From contig CAAEVH010000022.1 in the NCBI GenBank assembly GCA_900759445.1, forward strand, positions 1 to 59,250: a stretch of DNA of 59,250 nt, given 5' to 3'. The translations under genes and the position numbers were made by a program. The stretch comes from an uncultured Raoultella sp. Its GTDB lineage: Bacteria; Pseudomonadota; Gammaproteobacteria; Enterobacterales; Enterobacteriaceae. Every line of letters starts with the position of its first letter. Positions within the stretch are counted from its first letter, which is position 1. Under the pieces are notes generated by a model. That model was given only the letters and a program-made list of their open reading frames with translations, was not told where the DNA came from and made no database searches. Shown in pieces: positions 8,746 to 17,990 of the stretch.

Positions 8746-10434
8746 TTATTCCCCCACCATTTCTGTATTTGCCGCTCCCGGCGGAACCATCGGATAGACT
8801 TTTTCTTCCGCATCAATACGCACATGAATCAGCGCCGGACCGGGACGATCGATGATCGCCTGCAGCGCCGCCTGCGGGTCGGCTTCGTGATTTAAATCGC
8901 AGGTTTGCAGACCAAATCCGGCGGCGATCTGCATAAAGTTAATCATTCCGGGATAGGTGGCAGCAAATACCCCCTGCTGATAGAACAGGCTCTGTTGCTG
9001 ATAGACCAGCCCCAACGCTTCGTTATTCATCAGGATGATTTTCACATCCAGCTGGTTTTCTGCCGCGGTAGCCATCTCCTGAATGTTCATCATCAGGCTG
9101 CCGTCACCGGAGAAGCAGATGACTTTGCGCTGTGGATTAGCCAGCGCCGCTCCGACCGCTGCCGGCAGACCGAATCCCATGGTTCCCAGCCCGCCGGAAG
9201 TCAGCCATTGACGCGGGCGATTCAGCGGATAAGCCTGCGCGACCCACATCTGATGCTGACCGACATCGGTGGTGACGATCGCCTCATCATTGACGCAGGC
9301 GGCAACGGCGTTGATCAGGCCGTAATGGGTGAGCGGGTCGCTCTCCTGCGGAATCGGGGACGGAAACTCACGCTGCAGATCCGCCACCATCTGGCGCCAC
9401 TCGTCGCGCGGCTGGGCGGCGACCTGCGGCGTCAGCTGCGCCAGAACGTCGGCCACATCCCCTTGAATCGCCACGTGCGGCTGCTTGATTTTACCCAGTT
9501 CGGAACGGTCGATATCAACGTGAATAATTTTCGCGTTCGGGCAGAACTGCTCGGTTTTACCAATCGCCCGGTCATCAAAACGCGCGCCTAAAACAACCAG
9601 TAAATCCGCTTCTTGCAGAATAAAGTTGGTGCTGCGCGCGCCGTGCATACCCAGCATGCCCAGCGACAGCGGATGCGCCTTCGGCAGCATCCCCAGCGCC
9701 ATCAGGGTCATGGTGGTAGGCAGGTTCGCTTTTTCCGCCAGCGCACGCACCTGCTCAGGGGCGTTAATCACGCCGCCGCCCAGATAAAGTACCGGGCGCT
9801 TAGCCGCATTGATCATGGCGGCCGCGTCGTGGACGCTGGCGCTGTCAAATGTCGGCGGTGTGGTGCGCGCACCCGGCTCCGGTAACGCCTCCAGCTCGAT
9901 GGTCGCCGTCTGCACATCCTTAGGAATATCTATCCACACCGGACCCGGGCGGCCGGACTGGGCGATGCGAAAAGCATCGCTCATCACCTGCGGCAGTTCA
10001 GCAATATCGCGGACCAGGTAGTTATGTTTGGTGATGGGGATAGAGATACCGTAGGTGTCGACTTCCTGGAACGCATCGGTCCCGATCATCGATGCCGGAA
10101 CCTGACCGGTAATGCACACCAGCGGAATCGAGTCCAGACGCGCATCGGCGATGGCGGTGATCAGGTTGGTGGCGCCCGGGCCGCTACAGGCCATACAGAC
10201 CGCCGGTTTGCCCTCGGTACGCGCCATCCCCTGAGCGATAAAGCCCGCGCCCTGCTCGTGACGCGCCAGAACGTGGCGAATCTGCGTGCTTTGGCTTAAT
10301 GCGTCATAGATGGGAAGGATAGAGCCGCCCGGGATGCCCGCAACGGTCGTGATCCCCTGGCGTTCCAGTAAATGAATAACTAACTGTGCGCCGGTAAAGC
10401 GCATTTTTTCTGATGTTGTGCCCGAACTTGCCAT
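8746..10434 (-). CDS. ilvB: Acetolactate synthase I large (catalytic) subunit
   Basis: A 562-residue thiamine-diphosphate enzyme making acetolactate from two pyruvates, or acetohydroxybutyrate from pyruvate and 2-oxobutyrate. Visible features are the catalytic Glu60 in ARHEQGAGF and the thiamine-diphosphate/Mg motif from GDG (443-445) to NN (470-471). The central FAD-binding part includes LGARFDDRAIGK near 282. Length matches E. coli IlvB. It is preceded by the ivbL leader and its attenuator, so expression depends on the valine and leucine supply. Confidence 0.97.
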   Translation of the reverse strand: MASSGTTSEKMRFTGAQLVIHLLERQGITTVAGIPGGSILPIYDALSQSTQIRHVLARHEQGAGFIAQGMARTEGKPAVCMACSGPGATNLITAIADARLDSIPLVCITGQVPASMIGTDAFQEVDTYGISIPITKHNYLVRDIAELPQVMSDAFRIAQSGRPGPVWIDIPKDVQTATIELEALPEPGARTTPPTFDSASVHDAAAMINAAKRPVLYLGGGVINAPEQVRALAEKANLPTTMTLMALGMLPKAHPLSLGMLGMHGARSTNFILQEADLLVVLGARFDDRAIGKTEQFCPNAKIIHVDIDRSELGKIKQPHVAIQGDVADVLAQLTPQVAAQPRDEWRQMVADLQREFPSPIPQESDPLTHYGLINAVAACVNDEAIVTTDVGQHQMWVAQAYPLNRPRQWLTSGGLGTMGFGLPAAVGAALANPQRKVICFSGDGSLMMNIQEMATAAENQLDVKIILMNNEALGLVYQQQSLFYQQGVFAATYPGMINFMQIAAGFGLQTCDLNHEADPQAALQAIIDRPGPALIHVRIDAEEKVYPMVPPGAANTEMVGE

Positions 10435-10478
10435 GCTCCAGTCCTTTTATTTTGAGCCGACTTACCGGGCGAGTGTCG

Positions 10479-10514
10479 AAAAAAAACCCCGCTCGGTTTG
10501 CGCCGGCGGGGTTT
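10479..10514 (-). terminator. ilvBN attenuator terminator
   Basis: On the minus strand CCCCGC and GCGGGG (10506-10511 and 10487-10492) flank a 13-base loop and are followed by eight T residues. It sits between the ivbL stop and ilvB. Rapid translation of the ivbL valine codons should let this hairpin form and stop transcription; stalling should favour an alternative fold. Confidence 0.85.
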
Positions 10515-10535
10515 GGAATCGTGTTGTTCCGGACC

Positions 10536-10631
10536 CTACGGCGCATTGCCGACGACGACCACCACACGCACGACGACCACCGCGGCAGGCGCGGTTTTTA
10601 GTAGAGTCGAAGTCAGAATGGAAGCGTTCAT
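10536..10631 (-). CDS. ivbL: IvbL, ilvBN operon leader peptide
   Basis: A 31-residue leader, MNASILTSTLLKTAPAAVVV and then VRVVVVVGNAP. Nine of the last 15 residues are Val, with a Leu pair earlier. It closely matches E. coli IvbL (32 residues), including the C-terminal VGNAP. Ribosome stalling at the valine or leucine codons controls the attenuator 22 bases downstream. Its position, directly upstream of ilvB on the same strand, confirms the assignment. Confidence 0.95.
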   Translation of the reverse strand: MNASILTSTLLKTAPAAVVVVRVVVVVGNAP

Positions 10632-10663
10632 TAGGGACCTGTTGTGTCGAAAATTTAACTGAA

Positions 10664-10740
10664 TTTATACAAACACAGCCGCCGCCATTAAACAACGGAT
10701 TTATTTTCATCCACGAGGATTTGTGTGAAGGATCACAATT
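10664..10740 (-). promoter_or_regulatory. ilvBN promoter with CRP site
   Basis: On the minus strand TTTAAT (10687-10692), 17 bases and TATAAA (10664-10669) form a plausible sigma70 promoter starting near 10657. A CRP-like site (TGTGT-6-TCACA, full 22 bases at 10719-10740) is centred about 72 bases upstream, a usual class I position. CRP dependence of ilvB is known in E. coli; the exact start here is predicted. Confidence 0.6.
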
Positions 10741-10760
10741 TCTTACCGGTCGAAAAAAAC

Positions 10761-10836
10761 AAAAAACCCCGCCGGAGCGAGGTTTTTCTCAGCATGTTTA
10801 CGGCTGGTAACCGCAAGTACACTGTATTACGTCAAC
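10761..10836 (-). ncRNA. istR: IstR-1 antisense RNA (antitoxin to tisB)
   Basis: A 76-base RNA recognised from E. coli IstR-1: it starts GTTGACGTAATACAGTGTAC, passes through CGGTTACCAGCCGTAAACATG, and ends in the terminator CCTCGCTCCGGCGGGGTTTTTT. Its promoter on the minus strand is TTGCGT (10866-10871), 17 bases, TATACT (10843-10848). The first 20 bases pair with the tisB leader at 11065-11084 (18 Watson-Crick pairs, one G-U, one mismatch). In E. coli this blocks the ribosome standby site needed for tisB translation. Confidence 0.93.
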
Positions 10837-10932
10837 GCTGAAAGTATACGCGCGCGCAGGCGTTCACGCAATTTTCACCCCGGTTTTTGCCAAAGTAGAG
10901 TATGGATGGCGAGCGCAATTTTGTCGAGAAAA

Positions 10933-10964
10933 TACTGTTTATATATACAGTATTTGTTTATACT
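10933..10964 (+). promoter_or_regulatory. LexA box and tisB promoter
   Basis: TACTGTTTATATATACAGTA (10933-10952) is a near-perfect SOS box (CTG-10-CAG core). It overlaps the -35 region of a plus-strand promoter with -10 TATACT (10959-10964), so LexA should hold tisB off until DNA damage. Confidence 0.92.
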
Positions 10965-11064
10965 GAATACGTTCACGTTGTGTCATTCGGGGCCGCATGT
11001 ATCACCGGCGCAATAAAGTCCTGGCTGAAACGGGTGGTGCCGTCAGCGCCTTAACCCCGAGAGA

Positions 11065-11084
11065 GCACACTGTGTTACGTCAAC
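11065..11084 (+). promoter_or_regulatory. IstR-1 pairing site in the tisB leader
   Basis: GCACACTGTGTTACGTCAAC in the tisB leader repeats, with two changes, the plus-strand DNA at 10817-10836, which is the complement of the IstR-1 5' end. It lies 122 bases before the tisB ATG, as expected for the standby-site mechanism. Confidence 0.85.
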
Positions 11085-11205
11085 AAATACGCTAATGTCT
11101 TCTGGGCACGGCAACGTGTCCCGGTAGTCGGCGTATACCCTGGCTGGCAACAGGCGGCGGAAAGGTACGCCAGCCGGTCGTGCTCCTGTACCAGAGGAGA
11201 CGCGT

Positions 11206-11295
11206 ATGGGTGCCATGGATATTATTGTTCTTATCCTGAAACTCATGGTTGCCGTGTTGCAACTGCTTGATGCTGTCCTGAAACAGCTGCGCTGA
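11206..11295 (+). CDS. tisB: TisB, SOS-induced membrane toxin peptide
   Basis: A 29-residue hydrophobic peptide, MGAMDIIVLILKLMVAVLQL and then LDAVLKQLR, the same length as E. coli TisB and similar throughout. It inserts in the inner membrane, lowers proton motive force and promotes persistence after DNA damage. A strong ribosome site (GAGGAG) precedes the ATG. It has the classical surroundings: LexA-controlled promoter, structured leader, divergent IstR-1, and position between ivbL and emrD as in E. coli. It is too short for usual ORF cut-offs. Confidence 0.93.
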   Translation: MGAMDIIVLILKLMVAVLQLLDAVLKQLR

Positions 11296-11316
11296 TTCAG
11301 GTTCAAGTCGCACCTG

Positions 11317-11340
11317 AGAGGGGCGGGAAACCGCCCCTCT
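11317..11340 (+). terminator. tisB 3' hairpin
   Basis: A perfect 10-base stem, AGAGGGGCGG-4-CCGCCCCTCT, lies 21 bases after the tisB stop. It has no clear T run, so it may act as an RNA-stabilising end rather than a strong terminator. Confidence 0.6.
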
Positions 11341-11385
11341 ACAGGCGGTTCCCATTAACCTTATGCTGACTTGCTGGAGAAAATC

Positions 11386-11832
11386 ATGCCACCGCTGTTG
11401 ATTGCCGCCACGACCCCCGACGACCCCGGGTTTCTGGCTTTGCGCAGTGAAAGCCTCGCCCAACATTTCAATATGCTGCGCCGCCTGGCGGAGAACTGGC
11501 AAAGCGGGAAAAACCGCTTTAGTGCGCCGGGTGAAAAACTGCTGGGTGCCTTTGTCGGCGGGCAGCTGGTGGGAATTTGCGGGCTGAATGTTGACCCCTT
11601 CAGCCCGCAGCTGCGAACCGGGCGCATCCGCCATTTATACATCAGCGACGCCTTTCGTCGGCGGAATATTGGTCAGCAGCTGCTGGTGGCCGTCATCACC
11701 CACTCCGGCACCTGGTTTGATTTTCTCAACACTCACGCGCCGCCGTCGGCGTGGCCGTTTTATGAATCGCTTGGATTTCGTCCGGTTTATGATGAGCCGC
11801 GGGTCACTCATCGCCTGTTCTGCTCACTTTAA
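11386..11832 (+). CDS. GNAT-family N-acetyltransferase
   Basis: A 148-residue GNAT enzyme (acetyl-CoA-dependent, substrate unknown). The acetyl-CoA loop motif is in RHLYISDAFRRRNIGQQLL near residues 85-103, and the C-terminal FYESLGFRPVYDEP is typical of the fold. An in-frame TTG lies 15 bases upstream, but the ATG at 11386 has GGAGA at a good distance and is preferred. It has no counterpart at this position in E. coli K-12 and is followed by an EamA transporter after 69 bases. Confidence 0.8.
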   Translation: MPPLLIAATTPDDPGFLALRSESLAQHFNMLRRLAENWQSGKNRFSAPGEKLLGAFVGGQLVGICGLNVDPFSPQLRTGRIRHLYISDAFRRRNIGQQLLVAVITHSGTWFDFLNTHAPPSAWPFYESLGFRPVYDEPRVTHRLFCSL

Positions 11833-11901
11833 GCGCGGCTGGCCGGGTGAAAATACCCGTGTTACAGTTCCAGGACCCGGCCACTCACCAACACACCTGC
11901 C

Positions 11902-12735
11902 ATGACGATAACCGTTTTCTGCGTTCTGCTGTTCGCCGCTCTGCTGCATGCCAGCTGGAATGCTATCGTCAAAGCAAGTGGAGATAAGCTGTACGCAGCG
12001 ATCGGCGTGAGCGGCTCCGCCGCGCTGACCGCCCTGGTTGCATTGCCTTTCGCGCCGCAGCCGTCCCTGGCCAGCGTGCCGTATCTGGTGCTTTCCAGCG
12101 CACTGCAGGTGGTGTACACCGTTCTGGTCGCCAAAACCTACCAGGTCTCCGACATGAGTCAGACCTATCCACTGATGCGCGGCACCGCGCCGCTGCTGGT
12201 GGCGGTGATTAGCGTCGCATTCCTCGGCGATACGCTGTCGCCGCTGGCATGGACAGGGATTGGCGTAATTTGTCTGGCGATCCTCGCCATGGCCTGCAAC
12301 GGCCGGACCCGCTCCGGCTACGGCATCACCCTCGCGCTGATCAACGCCTGTTTTATCGCCGGCTATACGTTGGTTGATGGTACCGGCGTGCGGTTGTCGG
12401 ATACGGCGCTGGGCTACACGCTATGGTCCTTTTTTATGAACGGCTGCTGTCTGCTGAGCTGGTCGATGATCTATCGGCGCCAGGAAGCCAGCCGCTATCT
12501 GCGCCAGCACTGGAAAAAAGGCGCCATCGGCGGCCTGAGTACGATGGGATCATACGGCCTGGCACTGTGGGCGATGACCCAGGCACCGCTGGCAGTGGTA
12601 GCCGCGCTGCGAGAAACCTCGATTTTATTCGGCGCCGTCATCGCGTTGGTGCTGCTCAAAGAGAAGCTTATCGCCCTGCGAATCGTCGCCGCCTGCGGCA
12701 TTGCGGCGGGGGCTATTCTGCTGCGTCTGTCCTAA
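11902..12735 (+). CDS. EamA/DMT-family membrane transporter
   Basis: A 277-residue protein with about 10 membrane segments in two EamA repeats (first half around ATYPLMRGTAPLLVAVISV; second around YGLALWAMTQAPLAVVAALR with the terminal block ILFGAVIALVLLKEKL). Members export metabolites or drugs; the substrate here is unknown. It may share a transcript with the preceding acetyltransferase gene. The ribosome site before the ATG is weak. Not present at this place in E. coli K-12. Confidence 0.8.
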   Translation: MTITVFCVLLFAALLHASWNAIVKASGDKLYAAIGVSGSAALTALVALPFAPQPSLASVPYLVLSSALQVVYTVLVAKTYQVSDMSQTYPLMRGTAPLLVAVISVAFLGDTLSPLAWTGIGVICLAILAMACNGRTRSGYGITLALINACFIAGYTLVDGTGVRLSDTALGYTLWSFFMNGCCLLSWSMIYRRQEASRYLRQHWKKGAIGGLSTMGSYGLALWAMTQAPLAVVAALRETSILFGAVIALVLLKEKLIALRIVAACGIAAGAILLRLS

Positions 12736-12910
12736 CGCAGAATGGCAACATTTGTTGCCGATTATTGTTTACAAAACCTGCCTGAAATCCCTCTCCAATC
12801 ATCGTCATATAGTTGTACTGTCATTTTTATGTGGTAGATTCCTCCAGCATTTAAGGGATGTGCCAGTCACATATTCTTCATTTACCCATACTCACAAAGT
12901 ATTCATCGAC

Positions 12911-14095
12911 ATGAAACGGCATAAGAACTTCACTTTGTTGTTGATGCTGGTACTGCTGGTGGCCGTTGGCCAGATGGCGCAGACCATTTATATCCCGGCG
13001 ATCGCCGACATGGCTATCTCGCTGAACGCCCGTGAAGGGGCCGTGCAGAGCGTAATGGCGGCCTATTTGCTGACCTATGGCGTCTCTCAGCTCTTTTATG
13101 GCCCGCTGTCTGACCGCGTAGGAAGACGTCCGGTGATCCTCATCGGGATGTCTATCTTTATGCTGGCGACGCTGGTTGCTATCACCACCCACAGCCTGAC
13201 GGTGCTGATTATCGCCAGCGCCATCCAGGGTATGGGAACCGGCGTCGGCGGGGTCATGGCGCGCACGCTGCCGCGCGATCTGTATGAAGGTGCCCAGCTC
13301 AGGCATGCCAACAGCCTGTTAAATATGGGCATTTTGGTCAGCCCGCTGCTGGCGCCGCTGATTGGCGGTATCCTCAATACGCTGTGGAGCTGGCGCGCTT
13401 GCTACGCTTTCCTGCTGATTTTGTGCGCGGGCGTAACCTTTAGCATGGCGCGCTGGATGCCTGAAACCCGTCCGGCTGGCGCACCGCGCTCCCGGCTGGC
13501 GACCAGTTACAAAACGCTGTTCGGCAATACCGCGTTCAACTGCTATCTGCTGATGCTGATTGGCGGCCTCGCCGGCATCGCCGTGTTCGAAGCCTGTTCC
13601 GGCGTGCTGATGGGCGCCGTGCTGGGCTTAAGCAGCATGGCGGTGAGTATTCTGTTTATTCTGCCCATCCCGGCGGCTTTTTTCGGTGCCTGGTTTGCCG
13701 GACGCCCGCATAAACGCTTCCCGACCCTGATGTGGCAATCGGTGATTTGCTGCCTGCTGGCGGGCATTATGATGTGGATCCCTGGCCTGATGGGCATCAT
13801 GACCGTCTGGACGCTGCTGGTGCCCGCGGCGCTGTTTTTCTTTGGCGCCGGCATGCTGTTTCCGCTGGCGACCAGCGGCGCGATGGAACCCTTCCCGTTC
13901 CTCGCCGGGACGGCAGGCGCGCTGGTGGGCGGCCTGCAAAACATCGGCTCCGGCGTCCTGGCCTGGCTCTCGGCGATGATGCCGCAGACCGGTCAAAGCA
14001 GCCTGGGGTTATTGATGATGCTCATGGGGCTGCTGATTCTGCTGTGCTGGCTGCCGCTGGCTTCGCGCTTCAGCCGCCACCAGCAGCCGGTTTAA
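12911..14095 (+). CDS. emrD: EmrD multidrug transporter
   Basis: A 394-residue MFS (DHA1) proton antiporter with about 12 membrane segments, matching E. coli EmrD (394) along its length, for example VGQMAQTIYIPAIADMA and the motif A loop GPLSDRVGRRPVIL. It exports amphipathic compounds and uncouplers. The reading frame opens at 12701, but the ATG at 12911 (MKRHKNFTLL) fits the family start; the longer version would overlap the EamA gene. The 175 bases upstream hold only its control region. Confidence 0.95.
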   Translation: MKRHKNFTLLLMLVLLVAVGQMAQTIYIPAIADMAISLNAREGAVQSVMAAYLLTYGVSQLFYGPLSDRVGRRPVILIGMSIFMLATLVAITTHSLTVLIIASAIQGMGTGVGGVMARTLPRDLYEGAQLRHANSLLNMGILVSPLLAPLIGGILNTLWSWRACYAFLLILCAGVTFSMARWMPETRPAGAPRSRLATSYKTLFGNTAFNCYLLMLIGGLAGIAVFEACSGVLMGAVLGLSSMAVSILFILPIPAAFFGAWFAGRPHKRFPTLMWQSVICCLLAGIMMWIPGLMGIMTVWTLLVPAALFFFGAGMLFPLATSGAMEPFPFLAGTAGALVGGLQNIGSGVLAWLSAMMPQTGQSSLGLLMMLMGLLILLCWLPLASRFSRHQQPV

Positions 14096-14106
14096 GCACC
14101 GGAGTC

Positions 14107-14146
14107 TCCCCGGATAGCGGCCTGCGCCTTATCCCGCGTCCGGGGA
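14107..14146. terminator. Hairpin between convergent emrD and dsdC
   Basis: TCCCCGGA and TCCGGGGA (8-base arms) flank a REP-like interior (GCCTGCGCCTTATCCC). It lies between two convergent genes and can serve both strands. It may be a REP element used as a 3' end. Confidence 0.55.
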
Positions 14147-14149
14147 AAA

Positions 14150-15076
14150 TCATTGCGCCAGACTTTGTAGCCAGTGAATAAAGGCGTCTATTTTCGGCCA
14201 CTGGCGCCCCGCTAACGTGGTCACATAGTAGTGCTGGTGGCATTTCAGCGTCATCTCGCCAAAGGGCGCAATCAGCTCTCCGCTCGCCAGACGCTTTTGA
14301 ACCAGCCGCTTACGCCCCATCGCCACGCCAACATGATTCATGGCAGCAATCACCGCCAAATCTGAGCGATCGAAACCAATACCCGACGATTGCGGCAAGT
14401 TAACCCCAAAGTGCTGCGCCCAGCTAAACCATTCGTCGGTGCCAGAATCATTGCTCCAGGCCTGGCGATCGTGCAGCAGGGTGCAATGTTGCAGATTGTC
14501 GGGATGTTGCTGGAGCTGATGCTGCCGGGCATAGTCCGCCGTGCAAACCGGGACGATAGCTTCATCCATCAGATAATGGTGGGTTAATTGCGATGAAGGC
14601 AGATCGTCGAAATAGAGCGCCAGATCGATACCCGCTCGCTGCATATTCACGTTATCGTTACCGGTCAGAACAGTCAGCGATATCGACGGATAACGGCGGG
14701 TAAAGTCCCCGAGCGCCGGTACCAGCCAGCACTGGGCGATCGACGGACGTGAGTAGACGGTCAGCGTACCTGACAGCTCCTGGTTTTTGATATCCAGAAT
14801 CTCCTGGTTCAGACTGTCCAGCGAGGATTTCAGCGCCCAGAACACCCGCCTCCCCTCATGGGTTAACTCCACTTTCCGATGAGAGCGTACAAAAAGCTGA
14901 ATACCCAGCTCTTCCTCCAGCTGATTCATCCGGTGGCTCACTGCGCTGGGGGTCAGCGACAGCTCTTCCGCCGCCAGCGCGAAAGATTCATGCCGTGCGG
15001 CGACCTCAAAGGTATACAGCTTTGACAACTGCCAGCCGTTGAGCAGCCGGTTGCCTATCTCTTTAGCGACATCCAT
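14150..15076 (-). CDS. dsdC: DsdC, LysR-type activator of D-serine genes
   Basis: A 308-residue LysR regulator, close to E. coli DsdC. The winged helix-turn-helix is at residues 19-78 (FEVAARHESFALAAEELSLT, SAVSHRMNQLEEELG), followed by the substrate-binding domain from about 105 (TLTVYSRPSIAQCWLVPALG). It activates dsdX-dsdA with D-serine as inducer and is divergent from dsdX, as in the known dsd loci. Confidence 0.95.
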   Translation of the reverse strand: MDVAKEIGNRLLNGWQLSKLYTFEVAARHESFALAAEELSLTPSAVSHRMNQLEEELGIQLFVRSHRKVELTHEGRRVFWALKSSLDSLNQEILDIKNQELSGTLTVYSRPSIAQCWLVPALGDFTRRYPSISLTVLTGNDNVNMQRAGIDLALYFDDLPSSQLTHHYLMDEAIVPVCTADYARQHQLQQHPDNLQHCTLLHDRQAWSNDSGTDEWFSWAQHFGVNLPQSSGIGFDRSDLAVIAAMNHVGVAMGRKRLVQKRLASGELIAPFGEMTLKCHQHYYVTTLAGRQWPKIDAFIHWLQSLAQ

Positions 15077-15301
15077 CGTTCGGTTCCCCTGATTTTTTAC
15101 CGCTGATTGTAAGAAAAATGGTCACCCGACATGGGTTTAAAGATGAAAAAAAGTGACTCATAACGCAAATAAAAGCCATTTTTAGACTTTAATCACCATT
15201 TTGATTCAATCTAATTCACCTTAAGCGCCATTTATATCGTTTGTCAGCCGGTGTCGTTTTTCTGTTCAATAACCCCATCTTATTCACGGGCGAGGTGGGG
15301 T

Positions 15302-16639
15302 ATGGAATCTCAGATTTGGGTTGTGAGCACGTTATTAATCAGCATTGTGTTGATTGTTTTGACTATCGTAAAACTGAAATTTCACCCCTTTCTGGCGCTG
15401 CTGTTAGCCAGTTTCTTCGTCGGCGCAATGATGGGGATGAGCCCACTGGACATGGTCAACGCCATTGAAAATGGGATCGGTGGAACCCTCGGTTTCCTGG
15501 CGGCAGTGATCGGCCTCGGCACCATTCTGGGCAAAATGATGGAGATTTCAGGCGCCGCCGAACGTATCGGCCTGACGCTTCAGCGCTGTCGCTGGCTGTC
15601 GGTCGATGTGATCATGGTACTGGTTGGCCTGATTTGCGGGATTACGCTGTTTGTCGAAGTCGGCGTCGTGCTGCTGATTCCGCTGGCCTTTTCTATTGCC
15701 AAAAAGACCCACACCTCTCTGCTGAAGCTGGCGATTCCGCTGTGTACCGCGCTAATGGCCGTGCACTGCGTGGTACCGCCGCACCCGGCGGCGCTGTTCG
15801 TCGCCAATAAGCTGGGCGCCGATATCGGTACCGTGATTGTCTATGGTTTGCTGGTCGGGTTGATGGCCTCACTGGTTGGCGGCCCGCTGTTCCTGAAGCT
15901 GCTGGGCAACCGCCTGCCGTTCAAAGCGGTTCCTGCCGAGTTCGCCAATCTGGACGTTCGTCAAGAAGAGACGCTGCCGTCGCTCGCCGCCACGCTGTTG
16001 ACCATTTTGCTGCCGATCGCTCTGATGCTGGTGAAAACCGTCGCCGAGCTGAATATGGCCAAAACCGGCACGCTGTATATGCTGCTGGAGTTTATCGGTA
16101 ATCCAATTACCGCCATGTTTATCGCCGTCTTCGTGGCTTACTACGTCCTCGGTATCCGTCAGAATATGGGCATGGCCACGCTGCTGACCCATACCGAAAA
16201 GGGCTTTGGTTCTATTGCCAATATCCTGCTGATTATCGGCGCAGGCGGCGCGTTCAACGCGGTCCTGAAAACCAGCGGCCTGGCTGATTCGCTGGCGGTT
16301 ATTCTCTCCGGTCTGCATATGCACCCGATTCTGCTGGCCTGGCTGGTGGCGCTGATTCTGCACGCGGCGGTGGGTTCTGCCACCGTTGCCATGATGGGGG
16401 CCACGGCCATCGTGGCGCCGATGCTGCCGCTCTACCCTGGCGTTAGCCCGGAGATCATCGCCATTGCCATTGGTTCCGGCGCAATTGGCTGCACGATCGT
16501 TACCGATTCCCTGTTCTGGCTGGTTAAACAATACTGTGGTGCGAGCCTGAGTGAGACGTTCAAATACTATACAACGGCAACATTTATCGCATCCTTACTT
16601 GCACTAGCCTGCACGTTCCTGCTTTCTTTCATCATCTGA
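15302..16639 (+). CDS. dsdX: DsdX, D-serine permease
   Basis: A 445-residue GntP-family proton symporter with about 12-14 membrane segments, matching E. coli DsdX (445). The frame is open from 15251, but the ATG at 15302 ([12 protein letters not shown]) follows GAGGTGGGG and matches the family start. It imports D-serine for the dehydratase encoded next. The 225-base spacer to dsdC holds the divergent control region; I found no clear operator in it. Confidence 0.95.
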   Translation: MESQIWVVSTLLISIVLIVLTIVKLKFHPFLALLLASFFVGAMMGMSPLDMVNAIENGIGGTLGFLAAVIGLGTILGKMMEISGAAERIGLTLQRCRWLSVDVIMVLVGLICGITLFVEVGVVLLIPLAFSIAKKTHTSLLKLAIPLCTALMAVHCVVPPHPAALFVANKLGADIGTVIVYGLLVGLMASLVGGPLFLKLLGNRLPFKAVPAEFANLDVRQEETLPSLAATLLTILLPIALMLVKTVAELNMAKTGTLYMLLEFIGNPITAMFIAVFVAYYVLGIRQNMGMATLLTHTEKGFGSIANILLIIGAGGAFNAVLKTSGLADSLAVILSGLHMHPILLAWLVALILHAAVGSATVAMMGATAIVAPMLPLYPGVSPEIIAIAIGSGAIGCTIVTDSLFWLVKQYCGASLSETFKYYTTATFIASLLALACTFLLSFII

Positions 16640-16656
16640 GCGCAAAGAGACGTAAT

Positions 16657-17985
16657 ATGAAAAACGCTGACATGACCACTTTACTTGCCCGGTTTCCTCT
16701 GCTGAAGGATCTGGTTGACCTGAAAGAAACCACCTGGTTTAACCCGGCAACCACTTCGCTGGCGGAAGGTTTACCGTACGTTGGCCTGACGGCTGACGAT
16801 GTTCAGGACGCCCGTGCCCGCCTTGAGCGCTTTGCGCCGTATCTGGCGCAGGCATTCCCGGAAACCGCCGCCACCGGTGGGATTATTGAATCCGAACTGG
16901 TCGCTATCCCGGCAATGAAAGCACGGCTGGAGCAGGCGTTTGCCCGGCCCGTCAGCGGCGATCTGCTGCTGAAAAAAGACAGTCATCTGCCGATTTCCGG
17001 CTCCATCAAGGCCCGCGGCGGTATTTACGAGGTGCTGACCCACGCCGAAAAGCTGGCGCTGGAAGCGGGGTTACTGACTACCGAAGATGACTATCGCAAG
17101 CTGCTGACCCCGGAATTTAAGCAGTTCTTTAGCCAGTACAGCATCGCCGTCGGCTCCACCGGCAACCTGGGGATGTCGATTGGCATCATGAGCGCATGTA
17201 TCGGTTTTAACGTCACCGTGCATATGTCTGCCGATGCCCGGGCATGGAAAAAAGCGAAGCTGCGCAGCCACGGCGTAACGGTGGTTGAATACGAACAGGA
17301 TTACGGCGTCGCGGTCGAGCAGGGGCGTAAAGCCGCCGAAGGGGACCCCAACTGCTTCTTTATCGATGATGAGAACTCGCGCACGCTGTTCCTCGGCTAT
17401 GCCGTCGCAGGCGAGCGCCTGAAAGCGCAGTTTGCCCGCCAGGGACGCGTGGTCGATGCCGATCATCCGCTGTTTGTCTATCTGCCGTGCGGCGTCGGCG
17501 GCGGCCCTGGCGGGGTTGCGTTTGGTCTCAAGCTGGCTTTCGGCGACCATGTACACTGTTTCTTTGCTGAACCCACGCACTCTCCTTGTATGTTGCTCGG
17601 CGTCCATACCGGCCTGCATGATGAAATTTCGGTCCAGGACCTGGGTATTGATAACCTGACTGCCGCCGATGGCCTGGCCGTGGGTCGGGCTTCCGGATTT
17701 GTCGGCAGGGCCATGGAGCGTCTGCTGGATGGCTTCTATACCCTCAGCGACCAGACGATGTACGACATGCTGGGCTGGCTGGCGAAAGCTGAAAATATCC
17801 GCCTGGAGCCGTCCGCGCTGGCCGGTATGGCCGGACCGCAGCGCGTTTGCGCCAGCGAGGCATATCAGCAGATGCACGGCTTCACGACCGGCCAAATGGA
17901 CAACGCCACGCATCTGGTCTGGGCGACCGGCGGCGGCATGGTGCCAGAGGAAGAGATGGCGCAGTATCTGGCGAAAGGGCGTTAA
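16657..17985 (+). CDS. dsdA: DsdA, D-serine dehydratase
   Basis: A 442-residue pyridoxal-phosphate enzyme (fold type II) converting D-serine to pyruvate and ammonia. The cofactor lysine is Lys118 in SGSIKARGG, and the glycine-rich phosphate-binding segment is CGVGGGPGG near 279-287. Length equals E. coli DsdA. It lies 17 bases after dsdX in one operon. It both detoxifies D-serine and allows growth on it. Confidence 0.96.
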   Translation: MKNADMTTLLARFPLLKDLVDLKETTWFNPATTSLAEGLPYVGLTADDVQDARARLERFAPYLAQAFPETAATGGIIESELVAIPAMKARLEQAFARPVSGDLLLKKDSHLPISGSIKARGGIYEVLTHAEKLALEAGLLTTEDDYRKLLTPEFKQFFSQYSIAVGSTGNLGMSIGIMSACIGFNVTVHMSADARAWKKAKLRSHGVTVVEYEQDYGVAVEQGRKAAEGDPNCFFIDDENSRTLFLGYAVAGERLKAQFARQGRVVDADHPLFVYLPCGVGGGPGGVAFGLKLAFGDHVHCFFAEPTHSPCMLLGVHTGLHDEISVQDLGIDNLTAADGLAVGRASGFVGRAMERLLDGFYTLSDQTMYDMLGWLAKAENIRLEPSALAGMAGPQRVCASEAYQQMHGFTTGQMDNATHLVWATGGGMVPEEEMAQYLAKGR

Positions 17986-17990
17986 TACCA

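Noticed and set aside
10418..10810. Plus-strand frame of 130 codons over ivbL and IstR-1
   Set aside because: It is antisense to the well-supported leader peptide, attenuator and promoter; no ribosome site.
11092..11634. Minus-strand frame of 180 codons opposite tisB and the GNAT gene
   Set aside because: Shadow of the plus-strand GNAT coding sequence in a GC-rich gene; no family similarity.
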